DNA from: Sphingobium sp.
GTDB taxonomy: Bacteria > Pseudomonadota > Alphaproteobacteria > Sphingomonadales > Sphingomonadaceae
Direction: 5' to 3'
Assembly: GCA_017745115.1 (NCBI GenBank)
Contig: JAGIAA010000009.1
Coordinates: 9,528-73,527 of the forward strand
DNA length: 64,000 nt
Shown here: positions 53,142 to 64,000 of the stretch, one piece after another
Layout: the number at the start of each line of letters is the position of its first letter
How positions within the stretch are numbered: the stretch's first letter is position 1
Notes under the pieces: generated by a model
What the model saw: the letters and a program-made list of their open reading frames with translations, nothing else
What the model was told of the DNA's origin: nothing
Database searches by the model: none
Program-made: the position numbers and the translations under genes

Positions 53142-53489
53142 ACGGACAGACCCTCGCTCGGCCAATTCGAACAGCTCGTGCTGACCGCGATCCTCAAGCT
53201 CGCGGACGGCGCCTATGGCGTTACCATCCATCGCGGCGTCGAGGCGCTGATGACGCCCAGATCGTGCCAGCTGGGCGCCGTCTATGCGACGCTCGACAGG
53301 CTCGAGGACAAGGGCCTGATCGAATCCTGGCTCTCCGAACCGACCGCCCAGCGCGGCGGACGGGCACGCCGGCATTACCGGTTGAGCGCGGAAGGAGCCG
53401 AGGCTCTCAAGGACGCCGCTGCCACGTCGAAGCGGCTCTACGAGGCCGTCGAGCAACAATGGGGGGAGATGCCATGGAGCCCGGCCTGA
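53139..53489 (+). CDS. PadR-family transcriptional regulator
   Basis: This 116-residue winged-helix regulator has LGQFEQLVLTAILKLADGAYGVTIH near the N-terminus and GAVYATLDRLEDKGLIES as the recognition region, as in PadR repressors that respond to small molecules. The start at 53139 is within a palindrome. The 3' end overlaps the start of the membrane gene by 16 bases, so the two are co-transcribed. The ligand is unknown; a further near-identical palindrome upstream of rlmN suggests a possible second target. Confidence 0.9.
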   Translation: MTDRPSLGQFEQLVLTAILKLADGAYGVTIHRGVEALMTPRSCQLGAVYATLDRLEDKGLIESWLSEPTAQRGGRARRHYRLSAEGAEALKDAAATSKRLYEAVEQQWGEMPWSPA

Positions 53490-54526
53490 GCATCGCCCCG
53501 CCTCCCGCGCTCGAGAAGCTGGTCTGGCGCCTGCTGCCTCCCATGGTTCGCGAGGAAGTGGCGGGCGATCTCTGGGAACGCTTCCGTTCGCCGCTACGCT
53601 ATCTGGCCGATGCTGCGAGCGCCCTCCCTTTCCTGATCGTCAGCCAGGCGCGCCGCCAGACCAACGGGCCGCTCTTCCTGCTGCAAGCGTTCACCATCTT
53701 CGCATCCTTCGGAGGCTTCGAGCCCAGTTTCGGCGCGCCGGGCCTGCCGATGAGCGTGCGGGCGCTCTGCGCAACCATTCCCGCGCTGGCCACACTGCTG
53801 CTGCGCGCCGCCTATCGGCCAACCGACGACTGGACCGGATCGCGCGCAGCAAGCGACCTGCTCTGGACGCTGATCGCGGTCCTCGGCGGGCAACTCCTCG
53901 CCCTGCTGATCCATCCGCCGCTCGCGGTCCCGACCGGCTTCTTCGTCGGCGGATTGTCATTCTCACTCGCCATGCTGCTCGTGTTGCGTTCCGGCCTCTA
54001 TCTGGTGACGGGCACCGCGCGCCTCGACGCGGTCGAACAAGATTACGAACGCTTCAACCGTCGCATCCGCTTCAAGAACAATATCGAGATCGGGCTGCTG
54101 CTCCCTCTGCTTGGCGTCGCCTTCTGGTTTGCGACGATCGCTGTGCCGATCGTCGCCGCGATCGACCTTATCTGGATCGCGCTCACGTTGCTGCTCATCC
54201 TGCTCAACATCGCCCGGCGGCCACGGCCCATGCCCATGACGCTGCCGCCGGCGGGCAAGCTTGCTTTCTATCGCGGACAACTGGCCCGCCAGCGTCATGT
54301 CGTCGGGCTGGCCTGGTGGTGGTATTTCTTCCCGCTTTTCGGCGGCCTGGGCGTCAATCTCGTCCTACGCGCAACGATCGCGGGACAGCGCGACATCGCG
54401 CTGGGCGGCATCGCGTGCATGACCGTGCTCGCCTTCACGATCGCCCGGGCGAACCGCGAGCGAAGACGCGAGCTTGGCGCCAAGATCGCAGCACTCAACC
54501 GGCTGGATCAACGCGCCACCGACTGA
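53474..54526 (+). CDS. Membrane protein with permease-prefix-like N-terminus
   Basis: The 350-residue product starts with a short soluble region (PPPALEKLVWRLLPPMVREEVAGDLWERF) like the prefix seen in permeases paired with PadR regulators, followed by about eight membrane helices. The ATG at 53474 follows GGGGGGAG and overlaps the padR coding sequence. Such PadR-permease units often belong to antimicrobial or cell-wall stress systems; here no ABC ATPase is seen, so transport is not certain. Confidence 0.7.
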   Translation: MEPGLSIAPPPALEKLVWRLLPPMVREEVAGDLWERFRSPLRYLADAASALPFLIVSQARRQTNGPLFLLQAFTIFASFGGFEPSFGAPGLPMSVRALCATIPALATLLLRAAYRPTDDWTGSRAASDLLWTLIAVLGGQLLALLIHPPLAVPTGFFVGGLSFSLAMLLVLRSGLYLVTGTARLDAVEQDYERFNRRIRFKNNIEIGLLLPLLGVAFWFATIAVPIVAAIDLIWIALTLLLILLNIARRPRPMPMTLPPAGKLAFYRGQLARQRHVVGLAWWWYFFPLFGGLGVNLVLRATIAGQRDIALGGIACMTVLAFTIARANRERRRELGAKIAALNRLDQRATD

Positions 54527-54628
54527 ACCAACGAGGCCGAACAGGCCCAACCCGATTTCCGCGAGACTGCACTGACGGACCGGAGTCCGGCCGGGTGGTG
54601 CCGTTCGTCCTGAAAAGGAGAGATGCTC

Positions 54629-56275
54629 ATGCGCAGATTGCTCACATGGTTCGGGGGCGTCGTCCTCGTCCTGCTGCTGGCCTCGGCCGCCTTGTGGTTC
54701 TTCCTGTTCCGCCCGCCTCCGCCCGGATCGCCGTCCGCGCCCGTGACGACCACGCTGGGGCCCGTGCGCGGCCTCGAGAGCCAGGGCGTCATCGCCTATC
54801 GTGGCCTGCCCTATGCGGCGGCGCCGGTCGGTGCGCGGCGCTGGCGCGCGCCCCAGCCCGCAGCAGCATGGACCAAGACGCGCGACGCCTTCACATTCGG
54901 CCGTGCCTGTCCGCAGATTGGCAGTCCGGTTCCGGGCCTGCCGCCCGAGCCGCAGAGCGAGGACTGCCTCTACCTCAATGTCTGGGCGCCAGCGCGTTCA
55001 GGCGGTGAGCCGCTCCCGGTCATCCTGTGGCTGCATGGCGGCGGCGATCTCGTGGGCTCCGCCTCGGCCTATCCTTATTGGGGCACGCAGCTCGCCCGCA
55101 AAGGCGTGGTCCTGGTCTCCGCCAATTATCGGCTGGGCGCACTGGGGTTCCTCGCTCATCCGGAGCTGACGGCGGAATCACCGCACCATGCCTCCGGCAA
55201 TTACGGCCTCATGGACATTGTCGCGGCGCTCAGATGGGTCCAGGCCAACGCCCGCGCCTTCGGCGGCGATCCCGACAATGTGACGGTCATGGGTCACTCG
55301 GCAGGCTCCTCGAACATCGGCAATCTCCAAATCCTGCCGGAGACAGCGGGCCTCTATCGGCGCATCATCGCGATGAGCAGCGGCGATTTCGGACCCGCCG
55401 GAACACAGGAGGGCCCGGCACCTCTGGCCGACGCCGAGGCCGCCGGCGTGCGCTTCGCGCGGAAGCTCGGTGCCGGATCGCTGGCGGAGCTTCGCGCCCT
55501 GCCCGCCGACCAGATCGTCAAGGCACCGGTCGGCCTGTGGCGCGACCGGACCAACGGCGGCGACATCCCGGTCACAGTGGACGGCTACATCATCGCCGGC
55601 GACCTCCACGACGCCTATGCGGCCGGCAAGGCGCATCCGGTCGATCTGCTGACCGGATACACCGCACTCGAAGGTGTCGGCCTCGGTTTCCCCACGGCAG
55701 CCGATGCCGCGACCTACCGGGCAGAGGTGCAGAAGCGCTATGGTGCATTCGCGAGCAGCATCCTGCACGAATATCCGGCGGGCGACGACGCACAAGCGCG
55801 GCAGTCCGCCATTCGCCTGACCGGCGAGCACGCGTCGAAATGGCATATGATGACGTGGGCACGCCTCCATGCCGCGACGCACCAAGGCAAGGTCTTCTTC
55901 TACCGCTTCTCGCGCACGCCCGGCATAGGCCCCTTTCGCAGGATCGGTGCGGCCCATGGCAGCGAACTCGGTTATGTCTTCGACTTTCCCAGACGCGGCA
56001 TTCGCTACGGCACGCAATGGCCCTGGAAGGCCTGGCGCGACAGCGCGCTGGTCGACACAATCCAGGGCTATTGGGTGAACTTCGCACGGACCGGCGATCC
56101 TAACGGGCCAGGACTTCCGGCATGGCCGCAATTCGCGGGTGGGCCGCAAGTGATGGACTTTGGCGATGAAGCCAGGGTCCGCAATTGGCCCGAAGCCGAA
56201 GAGCATCGGTTGATGGATGCCTATATGAAGGCGATGCGAGCGGTGCGTGACCGCAATGCGATGATAGACAAATGA
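54629..56275 (+). CDS. Type B carboxylesterase/lipase family protein
   Basis: The 548-residue exported or membrane-anchored hydrolase has one N-terminal hydrophobic segment (signal anchor, residues about 8-28) and the carboxylesterase fold: SEDCLYLNVWAP, ILWLHGGGDLVGS (oxyanion hole) and VMGHSAGSSN with the nucleophile serine; an acidic residue and a catalytic histidine (HGSELGY) follow. It may hydrolyse esters in the periplasm. The ATG at 54629 follows AGGAG by about eight bases; 54623 is too close. A hairpin follows the gene. Confidence 0.9.
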   Translation: MRRLLTWFGGVVLVLLLASAALWFFLFRPPPPGSPSAPVTTTLGPVRGLESQGVIAYRGLPYAAAPVGARRWRAPQPAAAWTKTRDAFTFGRACPQIGSPVPGLPPEPQSEDCLYLNVWAPARSGGEPLPVILWLHGGGDLVGSASAYPYWGTQLARKGVVLVSANYRLGALGFLAHPELTAESPHHASGNYGLMDIVAALRWVQANARAFGGDPDNVTVMGHSAGSSNIGNLQILPETAGLYRRIIAMSSGDFGPAGTQEGPAPLADAEAAGVRFARKLGAGSLAELRALPADQIVKAPVGLWRDRTNGGDIPVTVDGYIIAGDLHDAYAAGKAHPVDLLTGYTALEGVGLGFPTAADAATYRAEVQKRYGAFASSILHEYPAGDDAQARQSAIRLTGEHASKWHMMTWARLHAATHQGKVFFYRFSRTPGIGPFRRIGAAHGSELGYVFDFPRRGIRYGTQWPWKAWRDSALVDTIQGYWVNFARTGDPNGPGLPAWPQFAGGPQVMDFGDEARVRNWPEAEEHRLMDAYMKAMRAVRDRNAMIDK

Positions 56276-56399
56276 GTCTGTGACTCGCTTGGCCGATCAT
56301 TCGATTCGGTTCGTCGCATTGGCGGAGACAGGATCCGGCGGCCGATTCATGGGGGCCGGGCAGAAAGTTACGGTTGTTCCGTCTAGGAACGCCACACTG

Positions 56400-56431
56400 G
56401 GGCGCCTCCGCGTGAGGCGCCCTTCTCATTT
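56400..56431 (+). terminator. Hairpin after the carboxylesterase gene
   Basis: GGGCGCCTC and GAGGCGCCC form a nine-base-pair stem around five bases, followed by TTCTCATTTCT, about 125 bases after the stop. It is likely to terminate the transcript before katG. Confidence 0.7.
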
Positions 56432-56514
56432 CTGGACTCTGTCGATCACTGCGCCGAGTTTCATCGACTGAAGCGATCAATGTAGCCGAGCTTGTTCGTT
56501 TCACCGTCTCATGA

Positions 56515-58776
<2,262 letters not shown>

Positions 58777-58852
58777 TCGATGATGGCGGGACCCTTCCTG
58801 CCAGCGCGACCAAGTTCGTAGGGTTTTAAGGCCGCTCAAGCTTTGGAACATG

Positions 58853-58927
58853 TGCTGGTTGCTGCAGCAAAATAAGCGGCTGCAACCAGCAACTTGCCCG
58901 TCATCCGGGCCCTGAGCCGGGATGACG
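58853..58927. repeat. Two hairpins downstream of katG
   Basis: TGCTGGTTGC and GCAACCAGCA form a perfect ten-base-pair outer stem (58853-58891). Next, CGTCATCCGGG and CCGGGATGACG form a second one (58899-58927), of the GTCATCC repeat type. They lie between convergent katG and Rieske genes and may end both transcripts. Confidence 0.6.
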
Positions 58928-58953
58928 ATCCAAGCGACAGCTTTGCCGTCTGC

Positions 58954-60222
58954 CTATTCCGCCGCCAGGGCCTGCGCGACATGCGTCTCGATATCGCGCC
59001 AGTCGCCGCCCTTGGGATAAGCGAAGCTGACCGCGCGGATTGCCGCGAAGTCGACCTCGTCGCCGGCGAAGCTGGTCTCTCCGGTCGCCTGGAACCGCTC
59101 AACGGCGTCCAGCAGCAGCCGGCGCGCGCGATAGATGACACGGTCGCAGGTGCCGAGATATTCCTGTGAGCGGTCGACGATGGGTCCCATCGATTCCTGC
59201 ACGACGAAATCCTCATAGGCATTGCCGCGCCCGGTGATGCCGCTCCAGTGTCCGGCCTTCATCGCGGCGCGGTCCTGGTTCCACATGTTTTCGGGACCGC
59301 CCATGTCGCTGTTGAAATAGCCGAGATCGCCCGAGGTCTGGCCGAAGTCGACGAGGATATTATAGCTGAGCGGCGCGTCGGTATCGTAGCTGATGTACCA
59401 TTGCGCCGTGGTCTCGTCGTCGATGGGGATCGAGCAGCAGACGATGCGCGGGCCGGTCGGCGAGGACGGAATGAACGCGAACAGCGGCAGCGAGACCTCG
59501 CGCACGCGGGCATAGCGAAAGTCGCCTTCGTCTCGGATCGCCCCTTCGCGGAAGCCGTAAGGCTGGTCGACGAACTCGAAGACGGGCGCGCCGTCGTTGA
59601 GCATGTAATCGGACTCGGCCTTGAAGATCGCGCGGCCGGCGGCGCTGTTCAGATTGGCCGAATGCAGGAAACCGACATGGGCGCTGTCGAGCAGCGCCTC
59701 GAGACCCTGCAGCCAGTTGGTCCTGATGATGCCGCGGATCGGCTGGACCTGATCGGGGCCAAGACCGGTGAATTCATAATCGGGGAAGCGCGGCGGCGTC
59801 GCCTTCTTGCCCATATAGACCCAGAGCATACCGCCGGCCTCATGGGTCGGATGGCTGCGGACGGGGACCGACTGGGCGAAGCGATCACGCTGCTCCCGCG
59901 GTTCGGTGGGAGCATCGACGCATTGGCCTTCGACGCTGAACTTCCAGCCGTGGAAGATGCAGCGCAGACCATTCTCCTCGTTGCGGGCGAGCGCGAGACT
60001 GGCGCAGCGATGCGGGCAGGCCTCCTGCATGAAGCCGACCCGGCCATCGGTGACGCGGAAGGCGACGAAATTCTCGCCGAACAGGCGCACGCGCTCGGGC
60101 GCGCCATCCGCTTCGATCGCATCCGAGCGGCAGGCGGGGACCCAATATTCCCGCAGCATGTCGCCCATGGGCGTCCCCGGACCGACGCGGGTCAACAGCT
60201 CGTTCTGGTCGCGCGTGAGCAT
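58954..60222 (-). CDS. Rieske [2Fe-2S] aromatic oxygenase, phthalate dioxygenase-like
   Basis: The 422-residue oxygenase has a Rieske domain with C69-x-H71 and C88-x2-H91 (ACPHRCASL, LRCIFHGW) and a mononuclear iron site with D179, H182 and H187 (ALLDSAHVGFLHS). It resembles phthalate 4,5-dioxygenase-type single-component oxygenases that need a separate reductase. None is adjacent. I start it at the ATG at 60222, with GAGGAG upstream. It is distinct from the VanA-like gene at 842. The substrate is unknown. Confidence 0.9.
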   Translation of the reverse strand: MLTRDQNELLTRVGPGTPMGDMLREYWVPACRSDAIEADGAPERVRLFGENFVAFRVTDGRVGFMQEACPHRCASLALARNEENGLRCIFHGWKFSVEGQCVDAPTEPREQRDRFAQSVPVRSHPTHEAGGMLWVYMGKKATPPRFPDYEFTGLGPDQVQPIRGIIRTNWLQGLEALLDSAHVGFLHSANLNSAAGRAIFKAESDYMLNDGAPVFEFVDQPYGFREGAIRDEGDFRYARVREVSLPLFAFIPSSPTGPRIVCCSIPIDDETTAQWYISYDTDAPLSYNILVDFGQTSGDLGYFNSDMGGPENMWNQDRAAMKAGHWSGITGRGNAYEDFVVQESMGPIVDRSQEYLGTCDRVIYRARRLLLDAVERFQATGETSFAGDEVDFAAIRAVSFAYPKGGDWRDIETHVAQALAAE

Positions 60223-60305
60223 ATGAGCGACTCCTCTCCCGTTTGAGGGGAGCCTATGCCTTTGGCGGCATGCAGGCAAATGCTTCGAGGGCTAAGTGTC
60301 GCGGG

Positions 60306-61028
60306 TTATTTCTTTGCGGCCTTGGCCTTGGCGGAGGACTTCTTCGCAGTGGCCGCCTTGGCGGGCGCAGCGGCCTTCAACGCCTTCAGGCGCTCATCGA
60401 TCGCGTTCTCGCGCTGGAGCTCGCGAATTTCCATGACCTTTCGCTGATCCGACGGTGCATTGTCATGCGCATCGAGGCCGGTGCTGGCCTTCATGACGCG
60501 ATCGAACGCATCCTTGGCATGACGCACCTTCGTCTCGACATCGGAGGCGGAAGCCACAGAGGCGGGGCTGCCGGGCGCAACGCTGCCCTGCGCTTTCTCG
60601 AAGGCGGCAAGTTCTGCGCTCATCTGCTGGTGCTGCGCGCGGAGCGCGGCCTGCGCCTCCAGCAGCCGGACGGCTTCCTGTTTGGCGTTGCGAACGACGC
60701 CCTTCAGCGTGACGATGTCCGCTTCGATATCCACCTGCCGCGAGAGCGCAGCGCGCGCGAGATCCTCGCGCTTCTTTTCCATCGCAAAGCGCGCGTTCTC
60801 CGAGAGCGTGACAAGTTCCTTGGTGAGGTCACCGCTACGCATCTCGGCCTGCACGGCACGGCCTAAAGCGCGATCATGATCAGCCGCCAGTTCACCGATG
60901 GCGCGCTCGATCTGACGAATGGCTTCGCGCATCAGCGCAGGACCATTTGCGCGCTCGAGGGCGTCAACAGCCGTTTCGACGTGCGCGACGACAGTCCGCT
61001 TCACGCGCTGGAACACGGATTCCGTCAT
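60306..61028 (-). CDS. pspA: PspA/IM30-family phage-shock protein
   Basis: The 240-residue product is a coiled-coil protein of the PspA/IM30/ESCRT-III family, which binds and stabilises the inner membrane under stress. The N-terminal helix and the long coiled region (residues about 30-150) are typical. A Lys/Ala-rich tail (AAAPAKAATAKKSSAKAKAAKK) is an extension not seen in E. coli PspA. No pspF or pspBC genes are nearby. GAGGGGGAA precedes the ATG. Confidence 0.85.
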   Translation of the reverse strand: MTESVFQRVKRTVVAHVETAVDALERANGPALMREAIRQIERAIGELAADHDRALGRAVQAEMRSGDLTKELVTLSENARFAMEKKREDLARAALSRQVDIEADIVTLKGVVRNAKQEAVRLLEAQAALRAQHQQMSAELAAFEKAQGSVAPGSPASVASASDVETKVRHAKDAFDRVMKASTGLDAHDNAPSDQRKVMEIRELQRENAIDERLKALKAAAPAKAATAKKSSAKAKAAKK

Positions 61029-61111
61029 AATATTCCCCCTCGACCGCCCCGAATTCGACTAGCAAGTTCCGCCTTAAAGTGAAGTAAAACGTAGAATTAT
61101 CGGTGGTGCTG

Positions 61112-61966
61112 TCAACACGCCGCCCAGGCGGTGACAATCCAGATCTTTGCGCCGATCAGCACGCCCTTGCCCGGCATATGATAGGGCACGAAGGCGGCCG
61201 CGAGATCGGCGACGGCCTGTGGGCCCGCTTCCTTCAGCATGCGGCCCATATGGGTCGAGGAGATCAGAAAATCGGCGGCCTCTTCGGGCGTCGCGCCGAC
61301 GCCGCCGATGGCGAGCCTGGTCTCGAACGGCTCGAAGCCGATCCGGCCGAAATCGGTCTTCTCCAGGACGTCCGTGAGATAGGCCGGATCGCCAAACGCG
61401 AAGGGGCCGGGCGCGCGCGGATCGGGCCGGGGCATGTCGGGCAGATGCTTCGCGGCGACCGCGGCGATGAGACGCGTCCACTCATTGTCCTGCGGGCTTG
61501 CCCAGACGGCAAGGTCCATGCGGCCGCCCGGCTTGATCATCTTCCGAATGTTACGGAAGCCGGCATAAGCATCATCGAAGAACATCGAGCCGAAGCGCGA
61601 GAAAATGCGGTCATAAGGCGCGGTCGCGGGGATCGTCGTCGCGGCGTCGGCGCACACCCAGTAGATGCGCGACTGGGTGCCCTGCGCAGCGCGGACACCG
61701 GCATAGTCGATGAGCTCCCGGCTGATATCGAGGCCGGTGACACAGCCGGTGGGCGACACCGAGCGCGCAATTCCGGTCGTCGTCGGCCCCGCACCGCAGC
61801 CGAGATCCAGCACATTCTCGCCCGGATGGAAGCCGGCATGCTTGACCAGGGCCGCGCCGACCTGCGTGATCATGCCCTCGAACCTGGCGAGGTTGGCGAG
61901 CCAGATTCGGCCCTGATCGCCGGACCATTCATTGGCCGACAGCCCCTGCCCGATCGTCTCGCTCAT
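61112..61966 (-). CDS. Class I SAM-dependent methyltransferase
   Basis: The 284-residue protein has the SAM-binding motif VLDLGCGAGPTTTGIA, followed by VTGLDISRELIDYAG, YDRIFSRFGSMFF and PGGRMDLAVWASPQDNEW. The overall pattern is of the UbiE/COQ5-like small-molecule methyltransferases. It has no obvious partner gene; the substrate is unknown. It lies upstream of pspA on the same strand, 83 bases away. Confidence 0.85.
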   Translation of the reverse strand: MSETIGQGLSANEWSGDQGRIWLANLARFEGMITQVGAALVKHAGFHPGENVLDLGCGAGPTTTGIARSVSPTGCVTGLDISRELIDYAGVRAAQGTQSRIYWVCADAATTIPATAPYDRIFSRFGSMFFDDAYAGFRNIRKMIKPGGRMDLAVWASPQDNEWTRLIAAVAAKHLPDMPRPDPRAPGPFAFGDPAYLTDVLEKTDFGRIGFEPFETRLAIGGVGATPEEAADFLISSTHMGRMLKEAGPQAVADLAAAFVPYHMPGKGVLIGAKIWIVTAWAAC

Positions 61967-62039
61967 GCGTCACTCCCTCTCCGGACACATGAATGACCTC
62001 GGACCCGACACCCGTCAACGCGGCTCACGACCCACTCCT

Positions 62040-62134
62040 CGTCATTCCCGCGAAAGCGGGAACCTAGTGGGTCGTTCAGGGATGGCGAAGGCATGGGGTC
62101 GGGTGACTGGGTTCCCGCTTTCGCGGGAATGACG
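62040..62134. repeat. Interspersed inverted repeat (GTCATTCCCGCG family), copy 3
   Basis: Arms CGTCATTCCCGCG and CGCGGGAATGACG around a longer centre (about 70 bases) that itself contains smaller repeats. It shares arms with copies at 14964 and 50670. It lies upstream of the MFS gene. Confidence 0.8.
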
Positions 62135-62228
62135 AAGAAGAAGGGAGATGGCTCAATTTTTCGTGCGCTTGCGTCGGGCCGCATTGCCGCTAGCGTGCGC
62201 GCAATCATCTTTCGCGCCGGGAGGCCGC

Positions 62229-63476
62229 ATGACCGCACATACTGAAGCCATGGCCGGCAACGCGCCGGACAATGGCCCCGTCATCCGGCGGAGCTGGCTG
62301 TTCCTGCCCCTGTTCGCACCTTTCGGCATTTCAGCCGGCTATGTGCAGGTGACGCTCGGCTTCATGCTTGCCAAGGCCGGCCTGCCGATCGCCGTTGTCG
62401 GCACGCTGGTGGCACTTTCCGTATGGCCGCAAACCTGGAAAGTGCTCTGGGCGCCGATCGTCGACACGACCGGCAATCCCAAACTGTGGTACGGCCTCGG
62501 CGCTGCCCTCACCGGCCTCACGATCCTGGCGATGAGCATGATCAAGGTCGGCCCCGGCGCGATACCGCTGCTGACCGGCCTGATCATCCTCTCCTCCATC
62601 GCCTCGACGCTGGTCAGCATGTCGACCGAGATCTTCATGGCGCATTTCGTGCCGCAGGACGTGCAGGGCGCGGCGAGCGGCTGGGGCCAGGCGGGCAATC
62701 TGGGAGGAAGCGGGATCGGTGGCGGCATCGGGCTGCTGCTGGCCGAGCACATCGCCATGCCGTGGGTGTCCGGCCTGGTACTGGCGCTGGTCTGCATGGG
62801 TTGCTGGGGTGCAGTCACATTGCTGCCGGCGGCGCCGCGCGGACATCGGCACAGAAATTATCTGACCAGCCTCAAGTCGGTCGTGCTGGACGTCTGGAGC
62901 GTCGCGCGCTCGCGCCTTGGCTATCTGGCGCTGATCGTCATGCTGCTGCCGATCGCCTCAGGCGGCGCGCAGAATCTGTGGTCGGCCATCTCCAGCGAGT
63001 GGGGCGCCGATGCCAGCCTCGTCGCGGTCGTCAACGGCGTCGTCGGCGGCCTGGTCTCCGCGGCGGGCTGCCTGATCGGCGGCTATGTCTGCGACAGGAT
63101 GGACAACAAGGGCGCCTATGCCCTGTTCGGCATCACCGCCGGCGTTATCGCCGTGCTGATGGGCTGGGCGCCGCGCACGCCGATCTTCTTCGCGGCCGGC
63201 ACGCTCGGCTACGCGCTGGCGATCGGCATGGGCTATGCCGCCTATAATGCGATCGTGCTGGAAGCGATCGGCAAAGGCGCGGCGGCGACCAAGTTCAATC
63301 TGCTCGCCGCGATCGCCAACGTCCCGATCGCCGCGATGACGCAGTTCGACGGCTGGGTGCACGACGAGCACGGCACCATGGCGATGCTCTATGGCGAGCT
63401 GGCGCTGCCGGCGGCGACCATTGGGGCCTTCTTCCTGTTCGTGGCAGCGACGCGATCACGAAAGACCACCGCGTAG
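62229..63476 (+). CDS. MFS transporter, AmpG-like
   Basis: This 415-residue membrane transporter has about 12 helices and resembles AmpG/PUCC-type MFS proteins (SWLFLPLFAPFGISAGYVQVTLG, then KVLWAPIVDTTGNPKLWYGLG). AmpG imports muropeptides for cell-wall recycling; the role here is not certain. The ATG at 62229 is chosen because GGGAGG lies just before it. It is preceded by a repeat element. Confidence 0.75.
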   Translation: MTAHTEAMAGNAPDNGPVIRRSWLFLPLFAPFGISAGYVQVTLGFMLAKAGLPIAVVGTLVALSVWPQTWKVLWAPIVDTTGNPKLWYGLGAALTGLTILAMSMIKVGPGAIPLLTGLIILSSIASTLVSMSTEIFMAHFVPQDVQGAASGWGQAGNLGGSGIGGGIGLLLAEHIAMPWVSGLVLALVCMGCWGAVTLLPAAPRGHRHRNYLTSLKSVVLDVWSVARSRLGYLALIVMLLPIASGGAQNLWSAISSEWGADASLVAVVNGVVGGLVSAAGCLIGGYVCDRMDNKGAYALFGITAGVIAVLMGWAPRTPIFFAAGTLGYALAIGMGYAAYNAIVLEAIGKGAAATKFNLLAAIANVPIAAMTQFDGWVHDEHGTMAMLYGELALPAATIGAFFLFVAATRSRKTTA

Positions 63477-63870
63477 GTTGCGCATTCACAACTCAATGTA
63501 GCGGATGACGTATCGTCCGCTTGCAAAACCCGTGCGCCGCTCGTTTCATGACCGAAGCGGGGTGGGAAGCAGTCTTAAGCCCCTCCCCTTCAGGGGAGGG
63601 GAACAAGGGGTGGGGGCGATGCGCAGCATCGCTCGCGTAGCGATCAATCGGAACCGTCCAGCCCCACCCCAACCCCTCCCCTGAAGGGGAGGGGCTTAAG
63701 ACAGCAATGGCGTCGAGTTCTGACTGTCTGCTTTTGGAAGCCCGGGACGTTGCAGCGTTGAGAAGGGGCACGGCCGCATTGCACCCTAACGGCTTTTCGG
63801 CTAATGGCGCCGCGACCCGAGGACGGCCCCGAAATGGCTGCGCCGCCAATATGAAACCAGAGAGATAGAA
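63477..63870. repeat. Gap before typA holding a large inverted repeat
   Basis: The 394-base gap has no gene. Its main content is an inverted repeat at 63572-63702: arms of about 43 bases, each beginning with TCTTAAGCCCCTCCCCTTCA on the left and its complement on the right, and each itself palindromic around the sequence CCCCTTCAGGGG or its complement. The rest is the typA promoter and leader. Confidence 0.7.
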
Positions 63871-64000
63871 ATGAGCCAGCCCGCGCTGCGCAACGTGGCG
63901 ATCATCGCGCACGTCGACCACGGCAAGACGACCCTTGTCGACCAGCTTTTCCGCCAGTCCGGCACCTTCCGCGAGAACCAGCGCGTCGAAGAGCGGGCGA
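63871..64000 (+). CDS. typA: GTP-binding protein TypA/BipA, 5' part only
   Basis: The window ends 130 bases into the gene. The 43 residues visible ([40 protein letters not shown] then ERA) match the N-terminus of TypA/BipA, a translational GTPase linked to stress and low-temperature growth; [12 protein letters not shown] is the P-loop. GAGAGA precedes the ATG. The rest lies beyond the window. Confidence 0.9.
   Translation, partial: MSQPALRNVAIIAHVDHGKTTLVDQLFRQSGTFRENQRVEERA

Overview
The window looks like chromosomal DNA of an alphaproteobacterium of the order Sphingomonadales. The reasons are high GC, a PEP-CTERM protein with the sorting tail style common in that group, the lnt-metK pair, and RlmN, GshA, TypA and outer-membrane beta-barrel proteins of sphingomonad type. 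This is inference from recognised protein families; no rRNA, tRNA or CRISPR array was seen. Most of the window is housekeeping and ordinary accessory sequence with short intergenic gaps.

Region 1 (1-9721): trmB and the yqaA(dedA)-lnt-metK block lie on the minus strand, but trmB and metK are separated by an accessory block. That block holds a Rieske oxygenase with a divergent TetR regulator and palindromic operator, a lipoprotein, a secreted two-repeat protein, a PEP-CTERM protein, and a 65-base eroded copy of part of the two-repeat gene. Region 2 (9722-26061): a CDF transporter coupled to a YidH-like protein, a GMC oxidoreductase, ubiA, rsmE, gshA, an FkbH-like HAD protein with an altered motif, an aldo/keto reductase, zntB, an ArsR/SRPBCC divergent pair with a perfect operator, argG, and outer-membrane barrel genes.

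Region 3 (26058-44165): cfa; a molybdopterin oxidoreductase coupled to a cytochrome b561; a second barrel paralogue; a TonB-C protein; rlmN; a tightly overlapped trio (secreted protein, Asp/Glu racemase, NRAMP-like transporter); dnaN-ypeA; two PilZ/c-di-GMP genes around an adrenodoxin-reductase-type enzyme; a pnuC-NR kinase NAD salvage pair; and a CsgG-like protein with a C-terminal SH3 domain.

Region 4 (44335-54526): lepA is followed by the most unusual gene of the window, a 1057-residue metallophosphoesterase fused to a STAND/NACHT-type NTPase, in DNA of clearly lower GC than its neighbours. This architecture suggests a conflict or antiphage protein. After it come an FlbD-like small protein, an HTH protein, repeat-rich DNA, a Flp pilin plus a shorter degenerate pilin-like ORF, an S41 protease lipoprotein, and a PadR regulator with a membrane protein. 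The palindrome over the padR start is 22/26 identical to a palindrome upstream of rlmN, 21 kb away.

Region 5 (54629-64000): a carboxylesterase, katG, a second Rieske oxygenase, a PspA homologue, a methyltransferase, an AmpG-like MFS protein, and the 5' end of typA, which runs off the window. Several families of GC-rich interspersed inverted repeats lie in the gaps.
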